Below the pieces are notes generated by a model that worked only from the letters and a program-made list of their open reading frames with translations, was not told the origin of the DNA and searched no databases. Of a stretch of DNA of 64,000 nt, positions 49,680-63,710 are shown piece by piece. The position numbers and the translations under genes are program-made. This DNA is from Pseudorasbora parva (taxonomy: Eukaryota > Chordata > Actinopteri > Cypriniformes > Gobionidae): positions 5,612,202 to 5,676,201 of the forward strand of contig NC_090178.1 of the NCBI RefSeq assembly GCF_024679245.1, written 5' to 3'. Positions within the stretch are counted from its first letter, which is position 1, and every line of letters begins with the position of its first letter.

Positions 49680-50760
49680 GTAAGATGAGATTTGAATAGG
49701 TTTGTATTTTAAACTCACTTGTCAAGTCATGCTCAAAAGCAGCTTCCAGCAAACCTTTGCAGCTTGTATCAGTTTTTTTAAACATTAAAGTTTAACAACA
49801 AGAACAAAAACTCTGATCGCGCAGCCGTGAGTAAATCACACCGCAGGCGTCGGGCCCCTGGCGACAAATAAATGCGTGTTCTTCCAGACCTGTTTATTTT
49901 TTAATAGTTCAATTAGTCTTCCAGATTGCAGTTTAATGCATTTCAATTTGATCTTGATGAAGTTGAATTTGATCCTCGGTTGTCTATCGTCTCGGCGGAA
50001 TCCCCTCGGCAGCTGAAGTGTGAACAGACTATTGAATGTGGTCGCAGGTTTGTTTGCTTGTGAATTTAATTAACTCACTATTACACGTCGGCACGCTGGA
50101 GATTGTGCATCATAGGCAGCATTTATACAGCAGGGCCCGAGAGTGTCAGTGAATGCGTTGATTTCAGTAGATCCGCACTGAGAATCAGAGCTCATGTAAG
50201 TAAAGGAACAGTCAAAGCCGGAGCCTCTTTTCAGGAAGTCGTTGACATTGTTTTTTGATAAATGAAAAAAGAAAATGAGCCTTTTCTCGAGGGCAGATGT
50301 GCCTTTTCATTCTCAGCTCAGATATTCTGTGTTTTTGTGTTTTTTTATGCACATTTTTCACCAGACTTGTGCCTTTCCAGAATCAATGTATTAATAATTC
50401 ATGCTATAGTCAGATAGGTGGTACTGCTGGCCGGGGATAATTTCTTTTAATAGTGGGAATACATGATTGATGAAGGTGACCCAAAACTAAAAGATATAAA
50501 TATACAAAATCATCTGGCCCAAGCCTCAGTCCTTATCAAGGCTTTGACTTCAAGGTGAGAGGAAAAATCGATACTGGATAGAAGAAGAGAGGAAATAGTG
50601 TAAATCACAAAAAGTTAAGTTGATAAAGTTTGTGCATGTTTAGATCAGAACGACAAGCAGCAGGTTTGAGCCTTCTCTCCTCAGGAAAGAAAACACGAAA
50701 TATTGAGGACTCATCTAGGCGCTTTTGTCTGATAAAAGATCCCTACACCACATATTTTAT
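49680..50760. other. No gene seen
   Basis: Ordinary intron-like sequence up to the edge of the 21-bp minisatellite. The ATG-initiated frame that runs from 50630 into the array begins here only by chance. Confidence 0.45.
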
Positions 50761-53700
50761 GACTTTAGACTTTATATTTCACAATTCTGACTTTATATCA
50801 CTCAATTCTGACTTTATATCTCACAATTCTGACTTTATATCTCTCAATTCTGACTTTATATCTCTCAATTCTGACTTTATATCTCACAATTCTGACTTTA
50901 TATCTCACAATTCTGACTTTATATCTCTCAATTCTGACTTTATATCTCTCAATTCTGACTTTATATCTCACAATTCTGACTTTATATTTCACAATTCTGA
51001 CTTTATATCTCACAATTCTGACTTTATATCTCTCAATTCTGACTTTATATCTCTCAATTCTGACTTTATATTTCACAATTCTGACTTTATATCTCTCAAT
51101 TCTGACTTTATATCTCTCAATTCTGACTTTATATCTCACAATTCTGACTTTATATCTCACAATTCTGACTTTATATCTCTCAATTCTGACTTTATATCTC
51201 TCAATTCTGACTTTATATCTCACAATTCTGACTTTATATCTCTCAATTCTGACTTTATATTTCACAATTCTGACTTTATATCTCACAATTCTGACTTTAT
51301 ATCTCACAATTCTGACTTTATATCTCTCAATTCTGACTTTATATCTCTCAATTCTGACTTTATATCTCACAATTCTGACTTTATATCTCTCAATTCTGAC
51401 TTTATATCTCACAATTCTGACTTTATATCTCTCAATTCTGACTTTATATTTCACAATTCTGACTTTATATCACTCAATTCTGACTTTATATCTCTCAATT
51501 CTGACTTTATATCTCTCAATTCTGACTTTATATCTCTCAATTCTGACTTTATATCTCACAATTCTGACTTTATATTTCACAATTCTGACTTTATATCTCT
51601 CAATTCTGACTTTATATCTCACAATTCTGACTTTATATCTCTCAATTCTGACTTTATATCTCACAATTCTGACTTTATATCTCTCAATTCTGACTTTATA
51701 TTTCACAATTCTGACTTTATATCACTCAATTCTGACTTTATATCTCTCAATTCTGACTTTATATCTCTCAATTCTGACTTTATATCTCACAATTCTGACT
51801 TTATATCTCACAATTCTGACTTTATATCTCTCAATTCTGACTTTATATCTCTCAATTCTGACTTTATATCTCACAATTCTGACTTTATATTTCACAATTC
51901 TGACTTTATATCTCACAATTCTGACTTTATATCTCTCAATTCTGACTTTATATCTCTCAATTCTGACTTTATATTTCACAATTCTGACTTTATATCTCTC
52001 AATTCTGACTTTATATCTCACAATTCTGACTTTATATCTCTCAATTCTGACTTTATATCTCTCAATTCTGACTTTATATCTCACAATTCTGACTTTATAT
52101 TTCACAATTCTGACTTTATATCTCACAATTCTGACTTTATATCTCTCAATTCTGACTTTATATCTCACAATTCTGACTTTATATCTCTCAATTCTGACTT
52201 TATATCTCTCAATTCTGACTTTATATCTCACAATTCTGACTTTATATATCACAATTCTGACTTTATATTTCACAATTCTGACTTTATATTTCACAATTCT
52301 GACTTTATATCTCTCAATTCTGACTTTATATCTCACAATTCTGACTTTATATCTCTCAATTCTGACTTTATATCTCACAATTCTGACTTTATATCTCTCA
52401 ATTCTGACTTTATATCTCACAATTCTGACTTTATATCTCTCAATTCTGACTTTATATCTCTCAATTCTGACTTTATATCTCTCAATTCTGACTTTATATC
52501 TCACAATTCTGACTTTATATCACTCAATTCTGACTTTATATCTCTCAATTCTGACTTTATATCTCTCAATTCTGACTTTATATCTCACAATTCTGACTTT
52601 ATATCTCACAATTCTGACTTTATATCTCACAATTCTGACTTTATATCACTCAATTCTGACTTTATAACACAATTCCGACTTTATATCTCACAATTCTGAC
52701 TTTATATTTCACAATTTTGACTTTATATCTCTCAATTCTGACTTTATATCTCTCAATTCTGACTTTATATCTCACAATTCTGACTTTATATCTCACAATT
52801 CTGACTTTATATCTCACAATTCTGACTTTATATTTCACAATTCTGACTTTATATCTCACAATTCTGACTTTATATTTCACAATTCTGACTTTATATCTCA
52901 CAATTCTGACTTTATATCTCTCAATTCTGACTTTATATTTCACAATTCTGACTTTATATCTCTCAATTCTGACTTTACATCTCACAATTCTGACTTTATA
53001 TTTCACAATTCTGACTTTATATCTCACAATTCTGACTTTATATTTCACAATTCTGACTTTATATCTCTCAATTCTGACTTTATATCTCTCAATTCTGACT
53101 TTATATCTCACAATTCTGACTTTATATCTCACAATTCTGACTTTATATCTCTCAATTCTGACTTTATATCTCTCAATTCTGACTTTATATCTCACAATTC
53201 TGACTTTATATCTCACAATTCTGACTTTATATCTCACAATTCTGACTTTATATTTCACAATTCTGACTTAATATCTCTCAATTCTGACTTTATATTTCAC
53301 AATTCTGACTTTATATCTCTCAATTCTGACTTTATATCTCTCAATTCTGACTTTATATCTCACAATTCTTACTTTATATTTCACAATTCTGACTTTATAT
53401 CTCTCAATTCTGACTTTATATCTCTCAATTCTGACTTTATATTTCTCAATTCTGACTTTATATCTCACAATTCTGACTTTATATTTCACAATTCTGACTT
53501 TATATTTCTCAATTCTGACTTTATATCTCTCAATTCTGACTTTATATTTCTCAATTCTGACTTTATATCTCACAATTCTGACTTTATATCTCACAATTCT
53601 GACTTTATATTTCACAATTCTGACTTTATATTTCTCAATTCTGACTTTATATCTCTCAATTCTGACTTTATATTTCTCAATTCTGACTTTATATCTCACA

Positions 53701-55364
53701 ATTCTGACTTTATATTTCACAATTCTGACTTTATATTTCTCAATTCTGACTTTATATCTCACAATTCTGACTTTATATCTCTCAATTCTGACTTTATATC
53801 TCACAATTCTGACTTTATATCTCTCAATTCTGACTTCTGACTTTATATTTCACAATTCTGACTTTATATCTCTCAATTCTGACTTTATATCTCACAATTC
53901 TGACTTTATATTTCACAATTCTGACTTTATATGTCACAATTCTGACTTTATATCTCTCAATTCTGACTTTATATCTCACAATTCTTACTTTATATTTCAC
54001 AATTCTGACTTTATATCTCTCAATTCTGACTTTATATCTCACAATTCTGACTTTATATCTCACAATTCTGACTTTATATTTCACAATTCTGACTTTATAT
54101 CTCTCAATTCTGACTTTATATTTCTCAATTCTGACTTTATATCTCTCAATTCTGACTTTATATCTCACAATTCTGACTTTATATTTCACAATTCTGACTT
54201 TATATCTCTCAATTCTGACTTTATATCTCACAATTCTGACTTTATATCTCACAATTCTGACTTTATATCTCACAATTCTGACTTTATATCTCTCAATTCT
54301 GACTTTATATCTCTCAATTCTGACTTTATATTTCACAATTCTGACTTTATATTTCACAATTCTGACTTTATATCTCTCAATTCTGACTTTATATCTCACA
54401 ATTCTGACTTTATATTTCACAATTCTGACTTTATATCTCACAATTCTGACTTTATATCTCACAATTCTGACTTTATATCTCACAATTCTGACTTTATATC
54501 TCACAATTCTGACTTTATATCTCTCAATTCTGACTTTATATCTCACAATTCTGACTTTATATTTCTCAATTCTGACTTTATATCTCTCAATTCTGACTTT
54601 ATATCTCTCAATTCTGACTTTATATCTCACAATTCTGACTTTATATTTCACAATTCTGACTTTATATCTCACAATTCTGACTTTATATCTCTCAATTCTG
54701 ACTTTATATCTCACAATTCTGACTTTATATCTCTCAATTCTGACTTTATATCTCACAATTCTGACTTTATATCTCTCAATTCTGACTTTATATTTCACAA
54801 TTCTGACTTTATATCTCACAATTCTGACTTTATATCTCACAATTCTGACTTTATATTTCACAATTCTGACTTTATATCTCACAATTCTGACTTTATATTT
54901 CTCAATTCTGACTTTATATTTCACAATTCTGACTTTATATCTCACAATTCTGACTTTATATCTCACAATTCTGACTTTATATCTCTCAATTCTGACTTTA
55001 TATCTCTCAATTCTGACTTTATATTTCACAATTCTGACTTTATATCTCACAATTCTGACTTTATATATCACAATTCTGACTTTATATTTCACAATTCTGA
55101 CTTTATATTTCACAATTCTGACTTTATATCTCTCAATTCTGACTTTATATCTCACAATTCTGACTTTATATTTCACAATTCTGACTTTATATCTCACAAT
55201 TCTGACTTTATATTTCACAATTCTGACTTTATATTTCACAATTCTGACTTTATATCTCACAATTCTGACTTTATATTTCACAATTCTGACTTTATATCTC
55301 TCAATTATGACTTTATATCTCACAATTCTGACTTTATATTTCTCAATTCTGACTTTATATCTCT
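50761..55364 (+). repeat. 21-bp minisatellite, left block
   Basis: The unit is ATTCTGACTTTATATCTCAC plus A. Four main variants differ in the last third: ATCTCACA, ATCTCTCA, ATTTCACA and ATTTCTCA. About 219 units lie in this block, nearly all in strict 21-bp register, with a few partial units (for example at 53831). Three of six frames are free of stops because 21 is a multiple of three, giving long nonsense frames of SDFISHN, LYLTILT or RYKVRIV repeats. Confidence 0.98.
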
Positions 55365-56278
55365 TGTTACGTGCTTATAAGATGTAAACGGGATGATGAC
55401 GCAACATTTATGCAAGATGTGACTGTGGAGGTGCAGACAGGAAAAACAACCATAAACAAGAATGTAGTGAAGCTTACATGATTTATTAAATCAAATGTAA
55501 TATGTTCCAAAAAAACCAATAAACATTTAAACACAAATAATAAACAAGAGAATCGCCCAAATCAATAAAATAATCAAAACCAAACCCCCACTACTACTAC
55601 CCCAAACCTCTAAACTAACTAACAAAGAAAAATGTAGAAACAAAACCGAGATCTTCAGCGTATACGACGCTTTAAATAAACTACGCTGAATATCAAAACA
55701 AAAGTACAACTGAGGGCGAATTCTCCCTTTAACTAACTAACACAAAAAGAACTACCTATCTAAATAAGACAACATTAATCCAAATTAATGACTAAAGACA
55801 ATCGGAGACTTAAGACCTGGCTGAGTAATATACTGTGTTTGTCTCTCAACATCAGCGTGTAACACGTTGATCTCAGAACACCTGTGCGCAATCAACTCTA
55901 GCGTATGCACATATTCGCTCGGGCAGGACTAGTATAAGAACAATTCTAGGAAAAAGAAGTTAACGCAGAACCAAGTCAAGTGTCTAGTAAATAATATATT
56001 TCAGAAGACAACAGAAAGTGCGGAAAGGTGAGTGAGAGCTCGCGCTGATCAGCCCTCACTACTCATTCATGAAAACCGGGGCCTTTTAAGATGCCAGCAC
56101 GTCAGCGGATTGGTCGAACGTCACTCATTGCGTCGAACGTCACTCATTGCGTCGAACGTCACTCATTGCGTCGAACGTGATGCAATACTGAACAGCCGAG
56201 TCTCCCGATGGTCCAAAGAATACTAATAACACAAAAGAGAAACAAACCAAAACAATACAAAACACATGGAATGTAACA
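55365..56278 (-). mobile_element. Solo LTR inserted in the minisatellite
   Basis: The 914-bp insert starts TGTTAC and ends GTAACA, the inverted TG...CA ends of a long terminal repeat. CTCT stands on both sides (55361-55364 and 56279-56282), a 4-bp target duplication, and joining the flanks restores a normal minisatellite unit. On the minus strand a TTAAAAGG box precedes the middle part and AATAAA lies near 55485, close to the 3' end, which sets the orientation. A 19-bp motif (GTCGAACGTCACTCATTGC) repeats three times at 56114-56170, like a duplicated U3 enhancer. No internal gag or pol remains. A 4-bp duplication fits Gypsy-type or gamma-like retroelements; class is not decided. Confidence 0.85.
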
Positions 56279-59170
56279 CTCTCAATTCTGACTTTATATC
56301 TCTCAATTCTGACTTTATATCTCTCAATTCTGACTTTATATCTCTCAATTCTGACTTTATATCTCACAATTCTGACTTTATATCTCACAATTCTGACTTT
56401 ATATTTCACAATTCTGACTTTATATTTCACAATTCTGACTTTATATCTCTCAATTCTGACTTTATATCTCTCAATTCTGACTTTATATTTCACAATTCTG
56501 ACTTTATATCTCACAATTCTGACTTTATATCTCTCAATTCTGACTTTATATCTCACAATTCTGACTTTATATCTCACAATTCTGACTTTATATTTCACAA
56601 TTCTGACTTTATATCTCACAATTCTGACTTTATATTTCACAATTCTGACTTTATATCTCTCAATTCTGACTTTATATTTCACAATTCTGACTTTATATCT
56701 CACAATTCTGACTTTATATCTCTCAATTCTGACTTTATATTTCACAATTCTGACTTTATATCTCACAATTCTGACTTTATATCTCACAATTCTGACTTTA
56801 TATCTCACAATTCTGACTTTATATCTCTCAATTCTGACTTTATATCTCTCAATTCTGACTTTATATCTCTCAATTCTGACTTTATATCTCTCAATTCTGA
56901 CTTTATATCTCTCAATTCTGACTTTATATCTCACAATTCTGACTTTATATCTCACAATTCTGACTTTATATCTCACAATTCTGACTTTATATCTCTCAAT
57001 TCTGACTTTATATTTCTCAATTCTGACTTTATATCTCACAATTCTGACTTTATATCTCACAATTCTGACTTTATATTTCACAATTCTGACTTTATATTTC
57101 ACAATTCTGACTTTATATCTCACAATTCTGACTTTATATCTCACAATTCTGACTTTATATCTCTCAATTCTGACTTTATATCTCACAATTCTGACTTTAT
57201 ATCTCACAATTCTGACTTTATATCTCACAATTCTGACTTTATATCTCTCAATTCTGACTTTATATTTCACAATTCTGACTTTATATCTCACAATTCTGAC
57301 TTTATATCTCACAATTCTGACTTTATATCTCACAATTCTGACTTTATATCTCTCAATTCTGACTTTATATCTCACAATTCTGACTTTATATCTCACAATT
57401 CTGACTTTATATCTCACAATTCTGACTTTATATCTCACAATTCTGACTTTATATCTCACAATTCTGACTTTATATCTCACAATTCTGACTTTATATCTCA
57501 CAATTCTGACTTTATATCTCACAATTCTGACTTTATATCTCACAATTCTGACTTTATATCTCACAATTCTGACTTTATATCTCACAATTCTGACTTTATA
57601 TCTCACAATTCTGACTTTATATCTCTCAATTCTGACTTTATATCTCACAATTCTGACTTTATATCTCACAATTCTGACTTTATATTTCACAATTCTGACT
57701 TTATATCTCACAATTCTGACTTTATATTTCACAATTCTGACTTTATATCTCACAATTCTGACTTTATATCTCACAATTCTGACTTTATATTTCACAATTC
57801 TGACTTTATATTTCACAATTCTGACTTTATATTTCACAATTCTGACTTTATATTTCACAATTCTGACTTTATATCACTCAATTCTGACTTTATATTTCAC
57901 AATTCTGACTTTATATTTCACAATTCTGACTTTATATCTCACAATTCTGACTTTATATCTCACAATTCTGACTTTATATTTCACAATTCTGACTTTATAT
58001 TTCACAATTCTGACTTTATATTTCACAATTCTGACTTTATATTTCACAATTCTGACTTTATATCTCACAATTCTGACTTTATATTTCACAATTCTGACTT
58101 TATATTTCACAATTCTGACTTTATATTTCACAATTCTGACTTTATATTTCACAATTCTGACTTTATATCTCACAATTCTGACTTTATATTTCACAATTCT
58201 GACTTTATATTTCACAATTCTGACTTTATATTTCACAATTCTGACTTTATATTTCACAATTCTGACTTTATATTTCACAATTCTGACTTTATATCTCACA
58301 ATTCTGACTTTATATCACTCAATTCTGACTTTATATTTCACAATTCTGACTTTATATCTCACAATTCTGACTTTATATCTCACAATTCTGACTTTATATT
58401 TCACAATTTTGACTTTATATTTCACAATTCTGACTTTATATCTCACAATTCTGACTTTATATTTCTCAATTCTGACTTTATGTTTCTCAATTCTGACTTT
58501 ATATTTCTCAATTCTGACTTTATATTTCACAATTCTGACTTTATATCTCACAATTCTGACTTTATATTTCACAATTCTGACTTTATATCTCTCAATTCTG
58601 ACTTTATATCTCACAATTCTGACTTTATATCTCACAATTCTGACTTTATTGACTTTATATCTCTCAATTCTGACTTTATATCTCTCAATTCTGACTTTAT
58701 ATCTCACAATTCTGACTTTATATTTCACAATTCTGACTTTATATCTCACAATTCTGACTTTATATTTCACAATTCTGACTTTATGTTTCTCAATTCTGAC
58801 TTTATATTTCTCAATTCTGACTTTATATTTCATAATTCTGACTTTATATCTCACAATTCTGACTTTATATTTCACAATTCTGACTTTATATCTCTCAATT
58901 CTGACTTTATATCTCACAATTCTGACTTTATATTTCACAATTCTGACTTTATATCTCACAATTCTGACTTTATATCTCACAATTCTGACTTTATATCTCA
59001 ATTCTGACTTTGTATCTTGTAATTCTGACTTTATATCTAGTAATTCTGACTTTATATCTAGTAATTCTGACTTTATATCTCACAATTCTCACTTTATATC
59101 TCAATTCTGACTTTATATCTAGTAATTTTGACTTTATATCTCACAATTCTGACTTTATATCATTTGCAAC
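56279..59170 (+). repeat. 21-bp minisatellite, right block
   Basis: The same array resumes after the LTR with about 138 units. Blocks rich in one variant are visible: ATCTCACA units dominate 57361-57620 and ATTTCACA units dominate 57780-58300. The right edge (59010-59160) has distinct units with ATCTAGTA or ATCTTGTA. The longest frame, 913 codons, is an artefact of the period. Confidence 0.98.
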
Positions 59171-60238
<1,068 letters not shown>

Positions 60239-61786
60239 GATTGGCTGTAATTGGGTCTAATTACTCTGATGGGTCTGTCTTAATTATGAACCTTGTCTTT
60301 TAATTTGCCAGGAAGCATTTAAGTGGATGGGCTTGAAACATGTCCAGAGGGCTGTCCAGAGGAGATTTATAGGTGCTCAGATTGCATTGTTCAGGACCAG
60401 GCTGACCATTGTTTTAAAAATTGTGAAATATAGTCAGTATATATTCAGTCAATAGTTTGTTGTTATCATTTTCACATCCAGCGTCACGTTTTTTAAATAG
60501 CAAATGCACTCTCACCCATCTGTTCGCACATGTGCGCGCTTGTCTGAAGACGAGGTTTGTTCAGGCACTTGTTTGCGTGTTGCTTTTTCATGGAATTGAA
60601 AACAACTGCGTAATAGACAGACAAAAACCTGGTCTAAAGTATATTTTGTGTCATTTAAAGAGCACGTTAGTAATGCGCGCCCGTCTATAGGCGTACACTC
60701 TGCTTATTACACACACAGGGATGCGCAGCAGCACACAAACATTTTTAAATATCAAAAATAAAAGGATTCCTCTCTGGAGAAGCGATCAGTCTTTTCCCTC
60801 ACAAATTCCGGCATGTAAGTAGCGAATTCACCATGTGCGAGCACAACTGTCTTTTAAAGGAAATGGAGACTCTGATTTGGTTATTGCATGTTATGCCCAA
60901 AACACAAGGGTGCAAACCTTTTGGACCATGCGTCTGGCACACTGACTGATTTGTCCGCCGTTAACTAGCAATAGTGGTTTCGGAAACGCCCTTAGTGCAC
61001 TAGACTTTAGACTATGTGCTCAGATTGGTACAGTAAGGCCCAAAACATCTTAATTATTACAAACATTTGACCAGTAGTCCATCTATCATGATATGTAAGA
61101 ATTGCGTCATTCATATTGAGACTACAAATGCATCATCGCTTCACATCGCTCCAGTGTTTGGTTTGGTTTCACTTCACACTCGTAACTTCAAAAGCACTAC
61201 ACACTCGTAACTTGAAATGTTCTTCTGAAAGGAGCCTCCTGATACCCTCAACATAATGGATCCATCTGTGTTCCAGCTCTATCTAAATAAATGAGTCTCT
61301 GAAGATCTTCAGGCTGTCTGTAAGGAATGAGCTCCTTAAAGTGAAGGTGACCTGAAAGTGATGGGAATTAGCCTCCTAAGAACAGCCGAATGAGAGTATC
61401 ACTCATGCTGTCTGTGGCCAGTGAAGACGTTGAGCTCATATGAATGAAGGCGCCTGTGAAGTGAGAGTTAGTTCTCTCTAAAGTGAATATTTACTCACCC
61501 TGGAGGTGTTGTAATGCTGTATGTCCCGCTCGTGCTCGTGCATATAATGGCAGTGAATAGTGACAAGCATTAAGCTTTTTAAAGTATCAGGATGACCCCA
61601 TGCTTCGTGTGTTGTATATTCCAAGTGTTCTAGGGTTTGGTGACAAATGTATGACATTTAATGTATGATTTAACGAAAATCCTGACCTTGTTTGTTGGTC
61701 TTCGTTCGTGAGACTCTATTAGCGCCCCAGTTTCACCCTGAGTTGTGAGAAATCAAGACTGATAAAAAGACAAATCCTATATCCCT
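60239..61786. other. No gene seen
   Basis: Mostly unique-looking sequence. At 61485-61560 the text TATTTACTCACCCTGG and CATATAATGGCAGTGAATAG resembles a piece of the common GGGTTAGTTCACCC element family. Confidence 0.4.
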
Positions 61787-61912
61787 TTAAGCCTGGTTCA
61801 CACTCTACAGGGATGACTCGACCAGTGACACGACGTTCCGATGCTACAGGGATATTATAAAAAAACGCATTGAAAACTGTCGGATATTGTCAGGTTTCTG
61901 AGTGAGTTTGAT
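61787..61912 (+). mobile_element. Harbinger-like tip fragment
   Basis: AAGCCTGGTTCACACTCTAC resembles the tip of the element at 3901-4813 (GCCTGGTTCAGACTACAC). A SINE begins at 61913 and no partner tip is visible. Confidence 0.4.
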
Positions 61913-62174
61913 GGGGCGGCAGTGGCTCAGTGGTTCATGTTGTTTGTCTACAAACCGGAAGGTGGGTGGTTCAATCCCCGGTTCCACCTGACCAAGTGTC
62001 GAAGTGTCCATGAGCGAGACACCTAACCCCAGCTGCTCCCGACGAGCTGGATGGTACCTTACATGGCTGACACCGCCGTCGGTGTATGAATGGGTGAATG
62101 TGAGGCAAAATGTAAAGCGCTTTGGATGGCCATAGGGTCTGTTAAAAGTGCTATAAGTGCAGTCCATTTACCAT
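61913..62174 (+). mobile_element. tRNA-derived SINE
   Basis: The head GGGGCGGCAGTGGCTCAGTG contains an A-box-like TGGCTCAGTGG, and GGTGGTTCAATCCCCGG supplies a B box about 40 bases on. The body carries CCTAACCCCAGCTGCTCCC and ACACCGCCGTCGGTGTATGA, and the 3' part GTAAAGCGCTTTGGATGGCC and GCAGTCCATTTACCATTC is an L2-type tail. About 262 bp, close to full length. The minus-strand frame over it is not a gene. Confidence 0.85.
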
Positions 62175-62365
62175 TCATGCATTGATATTACCACCCTTCA
62201 TCATGCTGTATTTGCTGAATAAAATCAAATACTTTTGGGGTGCTGATTCCAAAAAGAGTGTCTGTTTTGCTCTAGCATGTCACTTTCTCATAAAACGGTG
62301 CATTTCATTGCATTTTGCTTTTGACAAGCATTTGTAACAAAGTTGCATTATCAGCAGAAAAACTA
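62175..62365. other. No gene seen
   Basis: Short spacer between the SINE and a hairpin-bearing repeat. Confidence 0.4.
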
Positions 62366-63600
62366 ACCTGATACCAGACTCTCGTACATTTCATTTGTAC
62401 AGAGAGTCTGGCCACTCTCCATTGACAAGCGTTTATTTCCACGAAGGCGGGCACTCTGTGGAAGTTTAAAACTATTGGATCTGCTCTGAGCCACTCTGGA
62501 TCTGCCATAACCAATCGCTAACGTTTGGTCGTGACGTATGTCATGCGCCCTTCGCCTGTTTCACACAAAACCAACAACATAAATGTGCAGGCCACCTCAG
62601 TGATAAAACCATAGGATAAAACCTAAAACTTGTGCATTCAGATTGTGCTTATGTTATTCACGGTAGACGGGAGAGTTTTGTGATCGGGAACGCGCCGCTC
62701 ACGTGGTCCGAAACATGATTGTAGGCTGTAAATAAAAATGTAATATGCTTAGTATGAAAATAATAAATGCTGCCGTAAATAACGGTCCAATTCAAATGTT
62801 TACGTGCTTTTAATTTTATTGTTTGAGCGGTGATGAAATATATTGCTCTTGTAAATACTTGCCAGCATTTTAAAGAAATGCAAGTCTAGAAATGCATCCA
62901 AATAACAGAAAGCAACCGTATGGTGCTCTGCAGTGGTCAAAAATGATTATAAACAGTGAATTTTGAAGTGATATATTCTTAAAAAATTCAGACAGCAATT
63001 ACATCAACACATGACCTGGTGTTTGTCAAAAGCAGTAGGTAACTTGGCCGGGGATTTTAACACGGGTGGTGGGAAATGGACGGCAATAAAATAACTGACT
63101 AGCCCCTGTAAATTAAATGATGGCGATACCTTCTAACCCCACATGAAAAAATTACCGTCTGAATAGGGCTTCAGCAAGTGCTTCACCACTAATGGAGCAA
63201 GCTGGAAAATCTAACTTTTCCTGAATTCCCACTGTTAGGGAGGAGGGCCACAACATCATGGCCTCCAACAAACCCCAGCAAAGATTGTTAATGCTCCAGC
63301 TTTAACTTCTGGATACTCGGCTGCGGTGCCACAACGGAATGAATGGTTTCGTTCGCATCTTTCTCCGCCGCCATTATTGAACTACAACTCAAACTGACAC
63401 AAGACATCAACGTCATCGTTCTCAGCCACTCCCTCCATTTGCTGATTGGACCGGTAAAAATGTGTTTGAAGAAAACCTAAGAAAACACAGCAGTCCCAGA
63501 CGTAGTACTGAAGGAAATTGAAAATTGAGCAGAAGTACGTAGGAGGGCAGAGCCAGGCTACAGAAAAACTGCCACAAACACACATCTTCCTCTGAGCCAG
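62366..63600. mobile_element. Possible DNA element with hairpin end
   Basis: The left edge carries CCAGACTCTCGTAC and GTACAGAGAGTCTGG, a near-perfect hairpin. The right side has GAGGGCAGAGCCAGGCTAC, whose reverse complement GTAGCCTGGCTCTGCC is often found at element ends in fish. No transposase is present and the boundaries are uncertain. Confidence 0.35.
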
Positions 63601-63710
63601 GTTACAACTCTCTGTTCGGTTCTCGGCCAGTGTTCATTATGACATTGGTATGCCTAATCCTGATTTCAAGGTTAGAATTATGGCTACAGATAGAATAAGT
63701 TATTTGACAC

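Noticed and set aside
50630..52699. 689-codon frame of SDFISHN-type repeats as a repeat protein gene
   Set aside because: It is a 21-bp minisatellite read in one of three stop-free frames; the unique start has no gene signals and the frame ends where the array register slips.
56266..59007. 913-codon frame over the right minisatellite block
   Set aside because: Same cause. The initiating ATG lies in the solo LTR edge, and minus-strand frames of similar length cover the same DNA.
50761..59170. CRISPR-like array
   Set aside because: Units are contiguous with no unique spacers, the unit is 21 bp, and the context is vertebrate.
61913..62167. tRNA gene or minus-strand protein
   Set aside because: The A- and B-box-like motifs belong to a SINE with an L2-type tail; no complete cloverleaf, and the minus frame has no domain.
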